The notes beneath the pieces are model-generated. The model had not been told where the DNA came from and did no database searches. It saw nothing but the letters and a program-made list of their open reading frames with translations. From Candidatus Dadabacteria bacterium (GTDB lineage Bacteria > Desulfobacterota_D > UBA1144 > Nemesobacterales > UBA2774), in contig JAHKKQ010000007.1 in the NCBI GenBank assembly GCA_020027805.1, positions 1 through 26,913 of the forward strand: 26,913 nt of DNA. The letters are read 5' to 3'. Of this stretch, positions 1-6,496 are shown in pieces. Within the stretch, counting starts at the first letter, position 1. Each line of letters starts with the position of its first letter. The position numbers and the translations under genes were made by a program.

Positions 1-584
1 CTTTCGAGCTCTTCGAGCCTGTCTATCAATTCGAGGAGATCGTCGAACGCGATATGCGAATCGCCCGTAAACTTCTCGCCGAAGCGCTTTACGAACCTCT
101 CGGCCTTCCTTATGTCCTCGAGCCTGTCGAGTAACGCCCTGTATCTGCGGGCGGCCTCTTCGTCGAGGAATTCGTAGTCCCTCAGGCTATCGACCGCCTG
201 GCCCGGCCTCGAGTCGAGACCGTTCAGGAGCCTTTCCCTCTCCTTAAGCTCCGCTGAATCGGCGGGGAGGGCCTCCTTCAAATGCGCGAGCTCCCGGCTC
301 ACTATTTCAGCGAGCTCGTCCTTTATTTCGTCGAGCGCTTTCCTGGGGTTGTATTTATCGTAGGCGTTCTGCCTCCACGCGGCCAGCTCCGAGCGGAGGT
401 CGTCTATCCCCATGACCCTCGCGCTCCGGCCTTTGAGCCCCTGCTTCAGTATCCATTCGTAGGCCTCGTCGGGGGTCCATCCTTCCATCAGGTAATCGGA
501 CATCTCGCTGAAGAAGTCCTCGGCGCCCATGTCGAACCCGGGCTGTCTCCCGTCCCACTTCAGGTATCTATACGTGGTAGTCAT
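1..584 (-). CDS. VWA-domain-type partner protein of MoxR-like ATPase (N-terminal part, cut by window edge)
   Basis: About 194 N-terminal residues are visible, read from an ATG at 584; the 3' part lies outside the window. The start overlaps the stop of the upstream AAA+ ATPase gene as ATGA, which indicates translational coupling. The visible part begins MTTTYRYLKWDG and is hydrophilic, highly charged and probably helical, with no signal peptide or membrane segment. No MIDAS motif (DxSxS) is seen, but in such pairs the VWA domain is usually C-terminal and would be beyond the edge. Calling it a VWA partner is inference: MoxR/chelatase-I-type ATPases are commonly followed by a VWA protein, and the pair resembles Rv0958/Rv0959 of Mycobacterium tuberculosis as I remember it. 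The gene itself is sure; the family is moderately sure. Confidence 0.7.
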   Translation of the reverse strand, partial: MTTTYRYLKWDGRQPGFDMGAEDFFSEMSDYLMEGWTPDEAYEWILKQGLKGRSARVMGIDDLRSELAAWRQNAYDKYNPRKALDEIKDELAEIVSRELAHLKEALPADSAELKERERLLNGLDSRPGQAVDSLRDYEFLDEEAARRYRALLDRLEDIRKAERFVKRFGEKFTGDSHIAFDDLLELIDRLEELE

Positions 585-1981
585 TTGTATATTATCTTTC
601 CCCTGACGTCTTCCTTGTTGAGCTTGTTGTTCAGGTGGAGCCCCTCGAGAGTGAATTCGACGGCGGCCGCTATCTCGGCCGGGGACTCGGAGATGCCGAG
701 CGTGTCTATGCAGCCCTGGAGGCCCTTTATCTCCCTCACGCCCATAATGTAGTCCTCTGAAGGCATCACGTCCGCGACCTCGACGTATCCGTGCTCGAAG
801 CTCTTTATCACGTCCGCGAGCGCGTCTAAAGACGGGAAATACGAATCGAACACCGTCTTGATCGAGCGTTTTATGAGCTTTTCCACGACCGCCCCTTCGG
901 TCGCGTCTTCACCCAGGTATTCGAGCTCTATCTTGCCGCTGGTCGAGGGCACAATCGACGGGAAGTCCGTTATCCTCGGCGCCACCTCGCGCTCGCCGAG
1001 CACTATGCCCCTCTTCCCGGCGGCCGCTATTACGCTCTCGTAGTTGGCTATCGTGGTCCTCACGCTCACGCCCGAGCGCTGGTTGATATCCCCCGAGCTC
1101 CTCGCCTGAAACGACAGCTCGGCTATGATCTCCTTTATAAACCTGGGCACCCTGAGGCTCGACCCCTCTATTTCGGGGACACGCGCTTCCTGTTCCATTA
1201 TAACTATCTCGACCTCGCGCGTCTTCGGGTAATGCGTGCTTATCTGGGACTGGAATCTGTCCTTGAGCGGGGTGATTATCCTTCCCCTGTTCGTATAGTC
1301 CTCCGGGTTGGCCGTGGCTACTATGCATATATCGAGGGGGAGCCTGATCTTGTACCCCTTTATCTGTATGTCCTTCTCCTCCATCACGTTGAAGAGGCCT
1401 ACCTGGACCTTCTCTACGAGGTCGGGGAGCTCGTTTATCGCGAATATTCCCCTGTTGGTCCTGGGGATGAGCCCGAAGTGAATCGTGAGCTCGTCCGACA
1501 GGTACCTGCCTTCCGCGACCTTAATCGGGTCTACTTCCCCGATGAGGTCCGCGACCGATACGTCGGGCGTGGCGAGCTTCTCGCTGTACCTCTGCTCCCT
1601 CCCTATCCATTCTATCTCGGTATCGTCCCCGTATTTTTCGACCAGCTCCCGGCAGTATTTCGTCACGGGCGAGTAAGGGTTATCGTTGAGCTCGCCCCCC
1701 TTTATCACGGGGACCACCTCATCAAGGAGGTTCACGAGAGACCTGATCAGGCGGGACTTCGCCTGGCCCCTCTCGCCCAGGAATATGACGTCGTGGCCGG
1801 CGAGTATGGCCGTTTCAACTTGAGGAATGACGGTGTCTTCGTAGCCGATAATGTCCGGAAACGGGGTCTCGCCCCTCCTGAGCCTGCCTATGAGGTTCTT
1901 CCTCATCTCGTCCCTGACCGAGAGCACCCTGTACTCGCTCGCCTTGAGCTGCCCGATCGTCGCGGGTTTATCGAACATCAT
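581..1981 (-). CDS. MoxR / magnesium-chelatase subunit I-like AAA+ ATPase
   Basis: A cytoplasmic AAA+ ATPase of 466 residues. Seen: a Walker A variant GERGQAKS at about 69-76 (Ala before the Lys, as in many MoxR proteins), Walker B IFAINE at about 179-184, and a sensor-1 stretch VATANPEDYTNRGR with Asn at about 225. The family acts as a chaperone-like ATPase with a VWA-domain partner to insert cofactors or assemble complexes; the client here is unknown. The start at 1981 is chosen because GGAGG at 1988-1992 (minus sense) lies 6 bases upstream of the tandem ATG ATG; the reading frame stays open to 2068, but that extension is Arg-rich and lacks a ribosome site. It is followed with a 4-base overlap by the probable VWA gene. 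A likely promoter with an operator-like dyad lies at 2114-2161. It is not a true Mg-chelatase by context, since no tetrapyrrole genes are nearby. Confidence 0.9.
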   Translation of the reverse strand: MMFDKPATIGQLKASEYRVLSVRDEMRKNLIGRLRRGETPFPDIIGYEDTVIPQVETAILAGHDVIFLGERGQAKSRLIRSLVNLLDEVVPVIKGGELNDNPYSPVTKYCRELVEKYGDDTEIEWIGREQRYSEKLATPDVSVADLIGEVDPIKVAEGRYLSDELTIHFGLIPRTNRGIFAINELPDLVEKVQVGLFNVMEEKDIQIKGYKIRLPLDICIVATANPEDYTNRGRIITPLKDRFQSQISTHYPKTREVEIVIMEQEARVPEIEGSSLRVPRFIKEIIAELSFQARSSGDINQRSGVSVRTTIANYESVIAAAGKRGIVLGEREVAPRITDFPSIVPSTSGKIELEYLGEDATEGAVVEKLIKRSIKTVFDSYFPSLDALADVIKSFEHGYVEVADVMPSEDYIMGVREIKGLQGCIDTLGISESPAEIAAAVEFTLEGLHLNNKLNKEDVRGKIIYK

Positions 1982-2113
1982 ATTTTTCCTCCGGTAGTGA
2001 CTGTGGCGGTTACCGGCCCCTCGCGGGACGCGGGCATTGAGATGACCCAACCCGGAACGGCCGTTCACAGGAGCCGCCCGTTATGCGGCGCTGAAACGAA
2101 ACGCGGCCGCACC

Positions 2114-2126
2114 TGTAAAGTTTACA
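2114..2126. promoter_or_regulatory. Operator-like dyad TGTAAA-G-TTTACA
   Basis: A perfect 6+6 inverted repeat around a single central G. It sits at the predicted transcription start (about 2126) of the minus-strand ATPase promoter, a position suited to a repressor. The same half-sites recur in the inverted repeat at 2238-2281. The binding protein is unknown; the repressor role is inferred. Confidence 0.45.
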
Positions 2127-2132
2127 CGGGAA

Positions 2133-2161
2133 ATTATAATTGTAATCCGCGGCGATTTGAA
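2133..2161 (-). promoter_or_regulatory. Probable sigma70-type promoter of the ATPase-VWA operon
   Basis: On the minus strand, TTCAAA (2161-2156), a 17-base spacer, and a perfect TATAAT (2138-2133). The predicted start is near 2126, giving a leader of about 145 bases before the ATG at 1981. The same AT-rich core also reads TATAAT on the plus strand (2135-2140), but with no good -35 there. Confidence 0.45.
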
Positions 2162-2216
2162 GCCCGCGCGTTAACGCGGCTCGATTTTAAGGCTTTCATC
2201 GAGCGGAGTACCGGTA

Positions 2217-2222
2217 TATAAT
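2217..2222 (+). promoter_or_regulatory. Possible -10 element ahead of the zf-HC2 gene
   Basis: A perfect TATAAT on the plus strand, about 190 bases before the ATG at 2415. The -35 position holds only TTTCAT (2194-2199, 17-base spacing), a poor match, so use would need an activator. A transcript from here would carry the 2238-2281 inverted repeat in its leader. Confidence 0.25.
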
Positions 2223-2237
2223 GGAGTGACGGCAGGG

Positions 2238-2281
2238 GATGTAAAACAGGGCGGCCGAGTCGTCCCCCCGCGTTTTACATC
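2238..2281. repeat. Inverted repeat GATGTAAAAC / GTTTTACATC with 24-base GC-rich loop
   Basis: The arms at 2238-2247 and 2272-2281 are perfect over 10 bases. The loop is G/C-rich and could add a few pairs. The arms contain TGTAAA and TTTACA, the same half-sites as the compact dyad at 2114-2126. It could be a looped operator pair or an RNA hairpin in the leader of the zf-HC2 gene; no T-run follows, so it is not a standard terminator. Confidence 0.5.
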
Positions 2282-2414
2282 TAAGACCAATGGAGGGAAG
2301 GGCCTGAGCCGGATTCACGGGGCTTCGCTGCGGGGTTCTATAAACCGCACGGGACTGCGCTCCGCAATTCGCCCCTATACCCGAGCCGACCCCGTCTCCG
2401 GAGATAATCACGAA

Positions 2415-2654
2415 ATGTTCATGTGTAAGGACTTAGTAGAGAATATGATGGATTACATAGATAACGAGCTCGATATGAGAACCCTCGAGGAGCTCGAAAA
2501 GCATACGTCCGAGTGTCCCGAGTGCAGGGCGTTCGTCGATACCTACAAGAGGATGCTCGAGCTCACGGGGAAGCTCAAGGACAGGTCGTTCGTGACCCCC
2601 GAAATCAGGGAAAGGCTCAAGGCCCTTCTCAAGTCGAAGATAAAGCCCTGCTGA
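2415..2654 (+). CDS. Small zf-HC2 (anti-sigma-factor-type zinc finger) protein
   Basis: A 79-residue soluble protein. It has the zf-HC2 pattern: Cys at residue 4, the helix YIDNELDMRTLEELEKH, then H-x3-C-x2-C (HTSECPEC), ending in a charged basic tail. This zinc fold is the sigma-binding part of many anti-sigma factors, which usually continue into a membrane segment and a sensor domain; both are absent. The start at 2415 is supported by GGAG at 2400-2403, 11 bases upstream; the internal ATG at 2421 is an alternative. No sigma-factor gene lies next to it, so its partner is not visible. It may instead be a stand-alone regulator. The next plus-strand gene is 191 bases away with its own promoter. 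Confidence 0.8.
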   Translation: MFMCKDLVENMMDYIDNELDMRTLEELEKHTSECPECRAFVDTYKRMLELTGKLKDRSFVTPEIRERLKALLKSKIKPC

Positions 2655-2795
2655 TACCGTTCCGCTAAACCCCCGGCGATAAAACATTTCTTGCCATCCG
2701 GCAGGCTTCCGTTGCACGGTTCGAAATATAAAAGTTGAAATTCGTCGGCTGATCCGGCTCCTTACGACGGTTAACCGGACAATTAACACTTCACA

Positions 2796-2824
2796 TTGCC
2801 ATACTTCCGGATATATACTATATT
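2796..2824 (+). promoter_or_regulatory. Strong sigma70-type promoter of the coiled-coil/SH3b gene
   Basis: TTGCCA (2796-2801), a 17-base spacer and TATATT (2819-2824), each 5 of 6 to consensus. The predicted start near 2831 leaves a leader of about 15 bases before the ATG at 2846, which has only a weak ribosome site. Confidence 0.6.
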
Positions 2825-2845
2825 TAAACTGTTTGATGGGTTGAC

Positions 2846-4144
2846 ATGAAAGGGGATATAGATAAAGAATTCGCACAGGAGAACCTGAAAAGGATCTCTG
2901 CAAACTTTGAACTGGAGCTCCTGCGTCTAATCAGGACGCTCAACCTCATTTCACAGTCAAAAGAGCTTTACAAAGGGCAGATTACATTCATTCAGTCCCT
3001 CACCGACAAATACAAGCTCAGGTTAAGCGATTTCACGATCAGGCTCCTCGATCTCGAGAGGAATTCGCGCGAGCCCTCCCATGCGCATGATTCCGAAAAC
3101 CTCTTCGGCGTTCCCAGGGAGCCCGCGCTCACACCCGAGTCCGTAGCCGGGATAGTACACGAAATCAGGGATTACCTGAACGAGATAAGCTCGGATATCG
3201 AGAGGAATCAAAACGAATATCTGAACAAGCTCGATTCAGTCTATTCCGTCTACAACCTCCAGCTGGGCGCGTCCCAGACCGACCTCGACCTGAAGCTGAG
3301 GGAGCTTCAGAAAGAGATATCGCGCGTCGCGGAATCGAACGGCTCGGGGATGAGCGAAAAAAAGAAGACTGAAGAAGTAACCGGGATCGATTACGTGAAG
3401 CCTACTCTCCAGCAGCCGGAGACGGTAAAGCCCAGGGTAAGGAATATAGATTACATAGGACCCGACGAGCCTCAAAAGCAGGTCTCCCATAAGGCCGCGC
3501 CCCAGGCTGCGAGCGCTAAACCGAAGGCAGAGATAAAATCGACTCCCAACACAGCGTCCGCCGACCCGGACAATGACGCGAAGATAAAAAATTCCTACTT
3601 CATCGGCGCCGGGCTCCTCATACTCGGCATCATCGTAGGCGTGCTCTTCTACGACATGCTGATGAGGATGTGGGGAGTGGAAGAGGTTTCAGTCGTGGAC
3701 GCCGAGACCTACTCCGTATCGAGCACCAAAAAAGAACCCGCCGCCGAGAGCCCGGCTTCGGTAAAGAAGGAGGTAAAAGCCCCGGTTGAGGCGGCGCTTA
3801 ATAACAAGCCACTTCCCCCCGCAAAGCCTGTGGTCGCGGTCAATGGCGATAACGCGGTAGCGCCCGCTCAAACGAAAGCAGAACCCCCGTCGCTCTTTAA
3901 CACCAAAGTCCCCGTAGAAGCCCCCGCGGTAGCGCCCGCAGGAGGCTCCGCAAACTACACCGTGGTAGGCGTTGGAGCCAATGTCAGGAGCGGTCCCGGA
4001 ATGGGGAACGACGTCGTTACTTACGTGAAAGAGGGCGATGTATTCAAAGGGCTCGGCGAAAAGCAGGGCAGGTGGGTAAAGATTCAGGCCCCGGACGGCA
4101 AAGAGGGCTGGATTTCCACGAAAGTCATAAGAGAAACCGATTAA
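2846..4144 (+). CDS. Coiled-coil, single-membrane-span protein with C-terminal bacterial SH3 domain
   Basis: A 432-residue protein I cannot place in a named family. In order: a helical, charged N-terminal part (about 1-165) likely to form coiled coils; a Lys/Pro/Ala linker with two IDY[VI]xP repeats near 181-206; one membrane span at about 251-271 (IGAGLLILGIIVGVLFY); a Pro/Ala/Lys-rich linker (about 290-368); and an SH3b domain at about 370-430 with the usual ANVRSGPG and GRWVKI motifs, ending in GWISTKVI. Basic residues before the span suggest a cytoplasmic N-terminus and a periplasmic SH3b domain, which in other proteins binds peptidoglycan or peptides. A role linking cytoplasmic and cell-wall events is inference. 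It has its own promoter and is followed by a convergent gene 51 bases away. Confidence 0.85.
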   Translation: MKGDIDKEFAQENLKRISANFELELLRLIRTLNLISQSKELYKGQITFIQSLTDKYKLRLSDFTIRLLDLERNSREPSHAHDSENLFGVPREPALTPESVAGIVHEIRDYLNEISSDIERNQNEYLNKLDSVYSVYNLQLGASQTDLDLKLRELQKEISRVAESNGSGMSEKKKTEEVTGIDYVKPTLQQPETVKPRVRNIDYIGPDEPQKQVSHKAAPQAASAKPKAEIKSTPNTASADPDNDAKIKNSYFIGAGLLILGIIVGVLFYDMLMRMWGVEEVSVVDAETYSVSSTKKEPAAESPASVKKEVKAPVEAALNNKPLPPAKPVVAVNGDNAVAPAQTKAEPPSLFNTKVPVEAPAVAPAGGSANYTVVGVGANVRSGPGMGNDVVTYVKEGDVFKGLGEKQGRWVKIQAPDGKEGWISTKVIRETD

Positions 4145-4195
4145 CCGCCGCTTGGAATCCCGACGTATTTAAATCAGGCCGAAAATTAATTTGTC

Positions 4196-4867
4196 TTATT
4201 TACCCGAAGACGGGTTTACGTTCACAGGGGACATGCCGGGGTTTATTCCGTCGGGCCGTTTGTAAAGCTCTTTATAAACCGCTTCCGCTTTTTGGGGCTG
4301 TCCCAGTTTTTCATAGGCTAAAGCCAGGTGGATCCTGGCGCGTTCATGTAAAGGCCCCTCGGGTATCTTCTCGAACTGGGAAAGCAGCTCGACCGCCTGC
4401 TGCCATTTTTCCTGCTCGAACCTCGCGAGCCCCTGCGTCAGCAGTGCCGACTGGACGAGCATGTCTTCCTCGACCCCCGAGTTAAGGAACTGGTTCAGAT
4501 CGCTTACGGACTCGTCGTAATTCCCGAGCCTGAAGTTGATTATCCCCGCATAATAAAAGGCTATCTTCGTAATTTTATTGTCCGGGAACTCATTCCTGAG
4601 CGCGTTGAACTCGTTCAGGGCCTCCTGATCGTTTCCCGCGTTTAACTGCACGACGGCTGAGTTGAACATCGCATTCGCCGCGTCGTCCTTATTCTCCCTA
4701 TGGCCCTGGACGAGGTAAGCCGCGACAAGCACGACTATCACCGTTACTACTATCAGGACTATCTTTTTCGAGTGATCGGAGAAATATTCGAAGCCCGCTA
4801 TGACCGTGCTGCTGAACTTATCCGGGCCCTTTAGCTCTTTTTGCGTATATTTTATTTTCGTCGCCAT
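4196..4867 (-). CDS. YfgM-like membrane-anchored tetratricopeptide protein
   Basis: A 223-residue protein with a cytoplasmic N-terminus, one membrane span at about 36-53 (IVLIVVTVIVVLVAAYLV) and a TPR-rich domain (about 64-200) with repeats such as NAGNDQEALNEFNALRNEFP and RLGNYDESVSDLNQFL. This architecture matches the YfgM/TPR_21 group, whose E. coli member works with PpiD at the SecYEG translocon. The same role here is inferred from architecture only. I choose the ATG at 4867 rather than the in-frame ATG at 4891 because the latter lies inside the -35/-10 spacer of a good promoter. No ribosome site precedes either start. It converges with the SH3b gene. Confidence 0.85.
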   Translation of the reverse strand: MATKIKYTQKELKGPDKFSSTVIAGFEYFSDHSKKIVLIVVTVIVVLVAAYLVQGHRENKDDAANAMFNSAVVQLNAGNDQEALNEFNALRNEFPDNKITKIAFYYAGIINFRLGNYDESVSDLNQFLNSGVEEDMLVQSALLTQGLARFEQEKWQQAVELLSQFEKIPEGPLHERARIHLALAYEKLGQPQKAEAVYKELYKRPDGINPGMSPVNVNPSSGK

Positions 4868-4874
4868 GCGGAGA

Positions 4875-4902
4875 ATTATAATCAGAGACATCAGAATTAC
4901 AA
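4875..4902 (-). promoter_or_regulatory. Promoter giving a predicted leaderless mRNA for the TPR gene
   Basis: On the minus strand, TTGTAA (4902-4897), a 16-base spacer and a perfect TATAAT (4880-4875). Only 7 bases separate the -10 from the ATG at 4867, so transcription should begin at or within a base or two of the start codon. Confidence 0.5.
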
Positions 4903-4958
4903 GGTTATTTCAGGAGCCGGGCCCGCGCGTGTCAGCCGCCCCCGCCGCGCCTTATTCC

Positions 4959-4987
4959 TTGCGGTTTCCGGGCTCCGGGGCTAAACT
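4959..4987 (+). promoter_or_regulatory. Weak candidate promoter for the nfeD operon
   Basis: TTGCGG (4959-4964), 17-base spacing, TAAACT (4982-4987). Matches are only 3 and 4 of 6. It is the best candidate I see in the 137-base gap between the divergent TPR and nfeD starts. Confidence 0.25.
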
Positions 4988-5004
4988 AAACCGAGGGCCC
5001 GGGC

Positions 5005-6474
5005 ATGGACAGATCGATTTCCATAATATTAACTTTACTCGCTTTTTGCATTTTCCCGCTCGAATATCCGGGTACTCATCACTCGGCCCTTCAGGCGCGT
5101 GAAGAGAAGGGGCGGAGCAATGCCCCCGAAACGCCCCCTCCGGCAGCCGCCGGAGAAGACCCGTCCCCGCCTGAGCTCGTCGTTATAGAAATAAACGGAA
5201 TGATAAACCCCGCGACGCTCGATTACATTCGGACGGGGATAGAGGAATCGGAGAGCAGGTCGGCCGAGGCGCTCGTAATACTCCTCGACACCCCCGGAGG
5301 TCTGCTGAACTCCACAAAGGAAATAGTGAAGCTCATACTCAACTCCCCCGTCCCCGTCGTCGTTTTCGTCTCGCCCAAAGGGGCTTCCGCGACGTCGGCG
5401 GGCGTGTTCATCACGCTCTCGGCCAATATCGCCGCCATGGCCCCCGGCACTAGCATAGGGGCGGCTCACCCGGTCTCGATCTCGCCCTCGAAAGAGGAGC
5501 CCGAGAGGAAGAGCGGGCCTGACGAGGATACCGGCGAAGACAAACAGTCGAAAAAAGGCGACGGCACTCCGGGAGGCGATAGCGCGGAGAGGGACATCAT
5601 GGGAGAGAAGCTCGAGAACTACGCCTCGTCGTTCATAGAGAGCATCGCCGAGGAGAGGGGGAGGAATGTCGAGTGGGCGGAGGAGGCCGTGAGGAAAAGC
5701 TCCTCCATCACCGCGACCGAAGCATTGAAGATAAGGGTCATTGACTTGATTGCGCCCGACCTCGATAGTCTCATCAAAGAGATTGATGGAAAGAAAGTCA
5801 AAATCCCGGGCGGAGAAAAAACCCTGAGAACGAATGACCCGGAGATAACTAAAATCGAGATGAACGCGAAACAGAAGCTCGTCGACATACTGAGCACCCC
5901 CGACATAGCTTTCCTCCTCCTGTCCCTGGGCTCGCTCGGGCTCCTGCTCGAATTCTACAACCCCGGGCTCGTATTCCCGGGCGTAGCGGGCGCGGTGTGC
6001 CTTCTCTTGGGGTTCGTCTCGTTCCAGATACTGCCGTTTAACTACGCGGGCATAGCGCTGCTCGTTCTCGGCATTGCGCTCTTCATATCGGAAATATACG
6101 TCTCGAGTTACGGTGTTCTTACGTTAGGCGGGCTCATAAGCTTCGCCCTGGGGGCGCTTTTACTATTCGACACGCCGGAATCGGACTTGAGGGTCGGCTT
6201 CGACGTCGTCATCGCTTCGACCCTCGCCTTCGGACTCTTCTTCGCATACGTGATATTCTATTTGATCAAGGCCCGGAGCCTCGCCCCGAGCATGGGGTAC
6301 GAAGGCCTCGCGGGTAAAGAGGGCGGCGCGGTTTCGGATATCCATGCCTCAGGCAAGGTCTACATAGACGGCGAATACTGGGACGCCATAAGCGACGAGC
6401 CGGTGCAGAAGGGGGACAGGGTCAGGGTTACGGAGGCCCTTTCGGGGCTCAGGCTCAAGGTAAAAAAGGTATAA
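5005..6474 (+). CDS. nfeD: NfeD-family membrane-bound serine protease (ClpP-class, long form)
   Basis: A 489-residue long-form NfeD (STOPP-type) protease. Order: signal peptide or N-terminal anchor (1-19); ClpP-like protease domain (about 56-255) with LLDTPGG, then ASATSAG carrying the likely nucleophile Ser131, MAPGTSIGAAHPV, and the likely base Lys202 in GEKLENY; four or more membrane spans (about 302-420); and a C-terminal OB-like NfeD domain (about 428-489). The Ser-Lys dyad is by analogy with the archaeal PH1510 protease. A very charged, Gly/Ser-rich insert at about 160-197 separates the two catalytic residues. GAGGG just before ATG 5005 is the ribosome site. The slipin gene follows after 22 bases, the classic NfeD-stomatin pairing, where the protease acts on the partner or shares its membrane domain. 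Confidence 0.93.
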   Translation: MDRSISIILTLLAFCIFPLEYPGTHHSALQAREEKGRSNAPETPPPAAAGEDPSPPELVVIEINGMINPATLDYIRTGIEESESRSAEALVILLDTPGGLLNSTKEIVKLILNSPVPVVVFVSPKGASATSAGVFITLSANIAAMAPGTSIGAAHPVSISPSKEEPERKSGPDEDTGEDKQSKKGDGTPGGDSAERDIMGEKLENYASSFIESIAEERGRNVEWAEEAVRKSSSITATEALKIRVIDLIAPDLDSLIKEIDGKKVKIPGGEKTLRTNDPEITKIEMNAKQKLVDILSTPDIAFLLLSLGSLGLLLEFYNPGLVFPGVAGAVCLLLGFVSFQILPFNYAGIALLVLGIALFISEIYVSSYGVLTLGGLISFALGALLLFDTPESDLRVGFDVVIASTLAFGLFFAYVIFYLIKARSLAPSMGYEGLAGKEGGAVSDIHASGKVYIDGEYWDAISDEPVQKGDRVRVTEALSGLRLKVKKV

Positions 6475-6496
6475 ACCATTAGCTCAGGAGGTAATC

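Larger units (their letters stand above)
1982..2414. other. Divergent intergenic regulatory region (433 bases)
   Basis: No convincing gene lies between the minus-strand ATPase and the plus-strand zf-HC2 gene. The region holds a minus-strand promoter (2133-2161), a plus-strand TATAAT (2217-2222), a 13-base dyad (2114-2126), a 12-base palindrome CGCGTTAACGCG (2167-2178) and a long-spaced inverted repeat (2238-2281). A small imperfect hairpin, GCGGGGTT/AAACCGC, lies near 2330-2348. The plus-strand frame is open from 2226 into the zf-HC2 gene, but the added residues look like non-coding translation. Confidence 0.7.

Noticed and set aside
1982..2068. 29-codon N-terminal extension of the AAA+ ATPase
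   Set aside because: No ribosome site before it, Arg/His-rich composition, and GGAGG stands 6 bases before the tandem ATG at 1981.
1232..2221. 329-codon plus-strand open frame opposite the AAA+ ATPase
   Set aside because: It lies antisense to a gene with clear Walker motifs; the product shows no recognisable domain and the length follows from biased codon use.
2226..2414. N-terminal extension of the zf-HC2 gene
   Set aside because: The 63 added residues are Arg/Gly-rich without a domain, cross the inverted repeat at 2238-2281, and the start at 2415 has its own ribosome site.
2684..2702. Small hairpin after the zf-HC2 gene (CTTGCC/GGCAGG)
   Set aside because: Only six pairs with a wobble and no T run, so it does not qualify as a terminator.
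4145..4195. AT-rich palindromes (AAATTAATTT, ATTTAAAT) in the convergent gap
   Set aside because: Too AT-rich to form a stable terminator stem; probably ordinary composition of a short gap.
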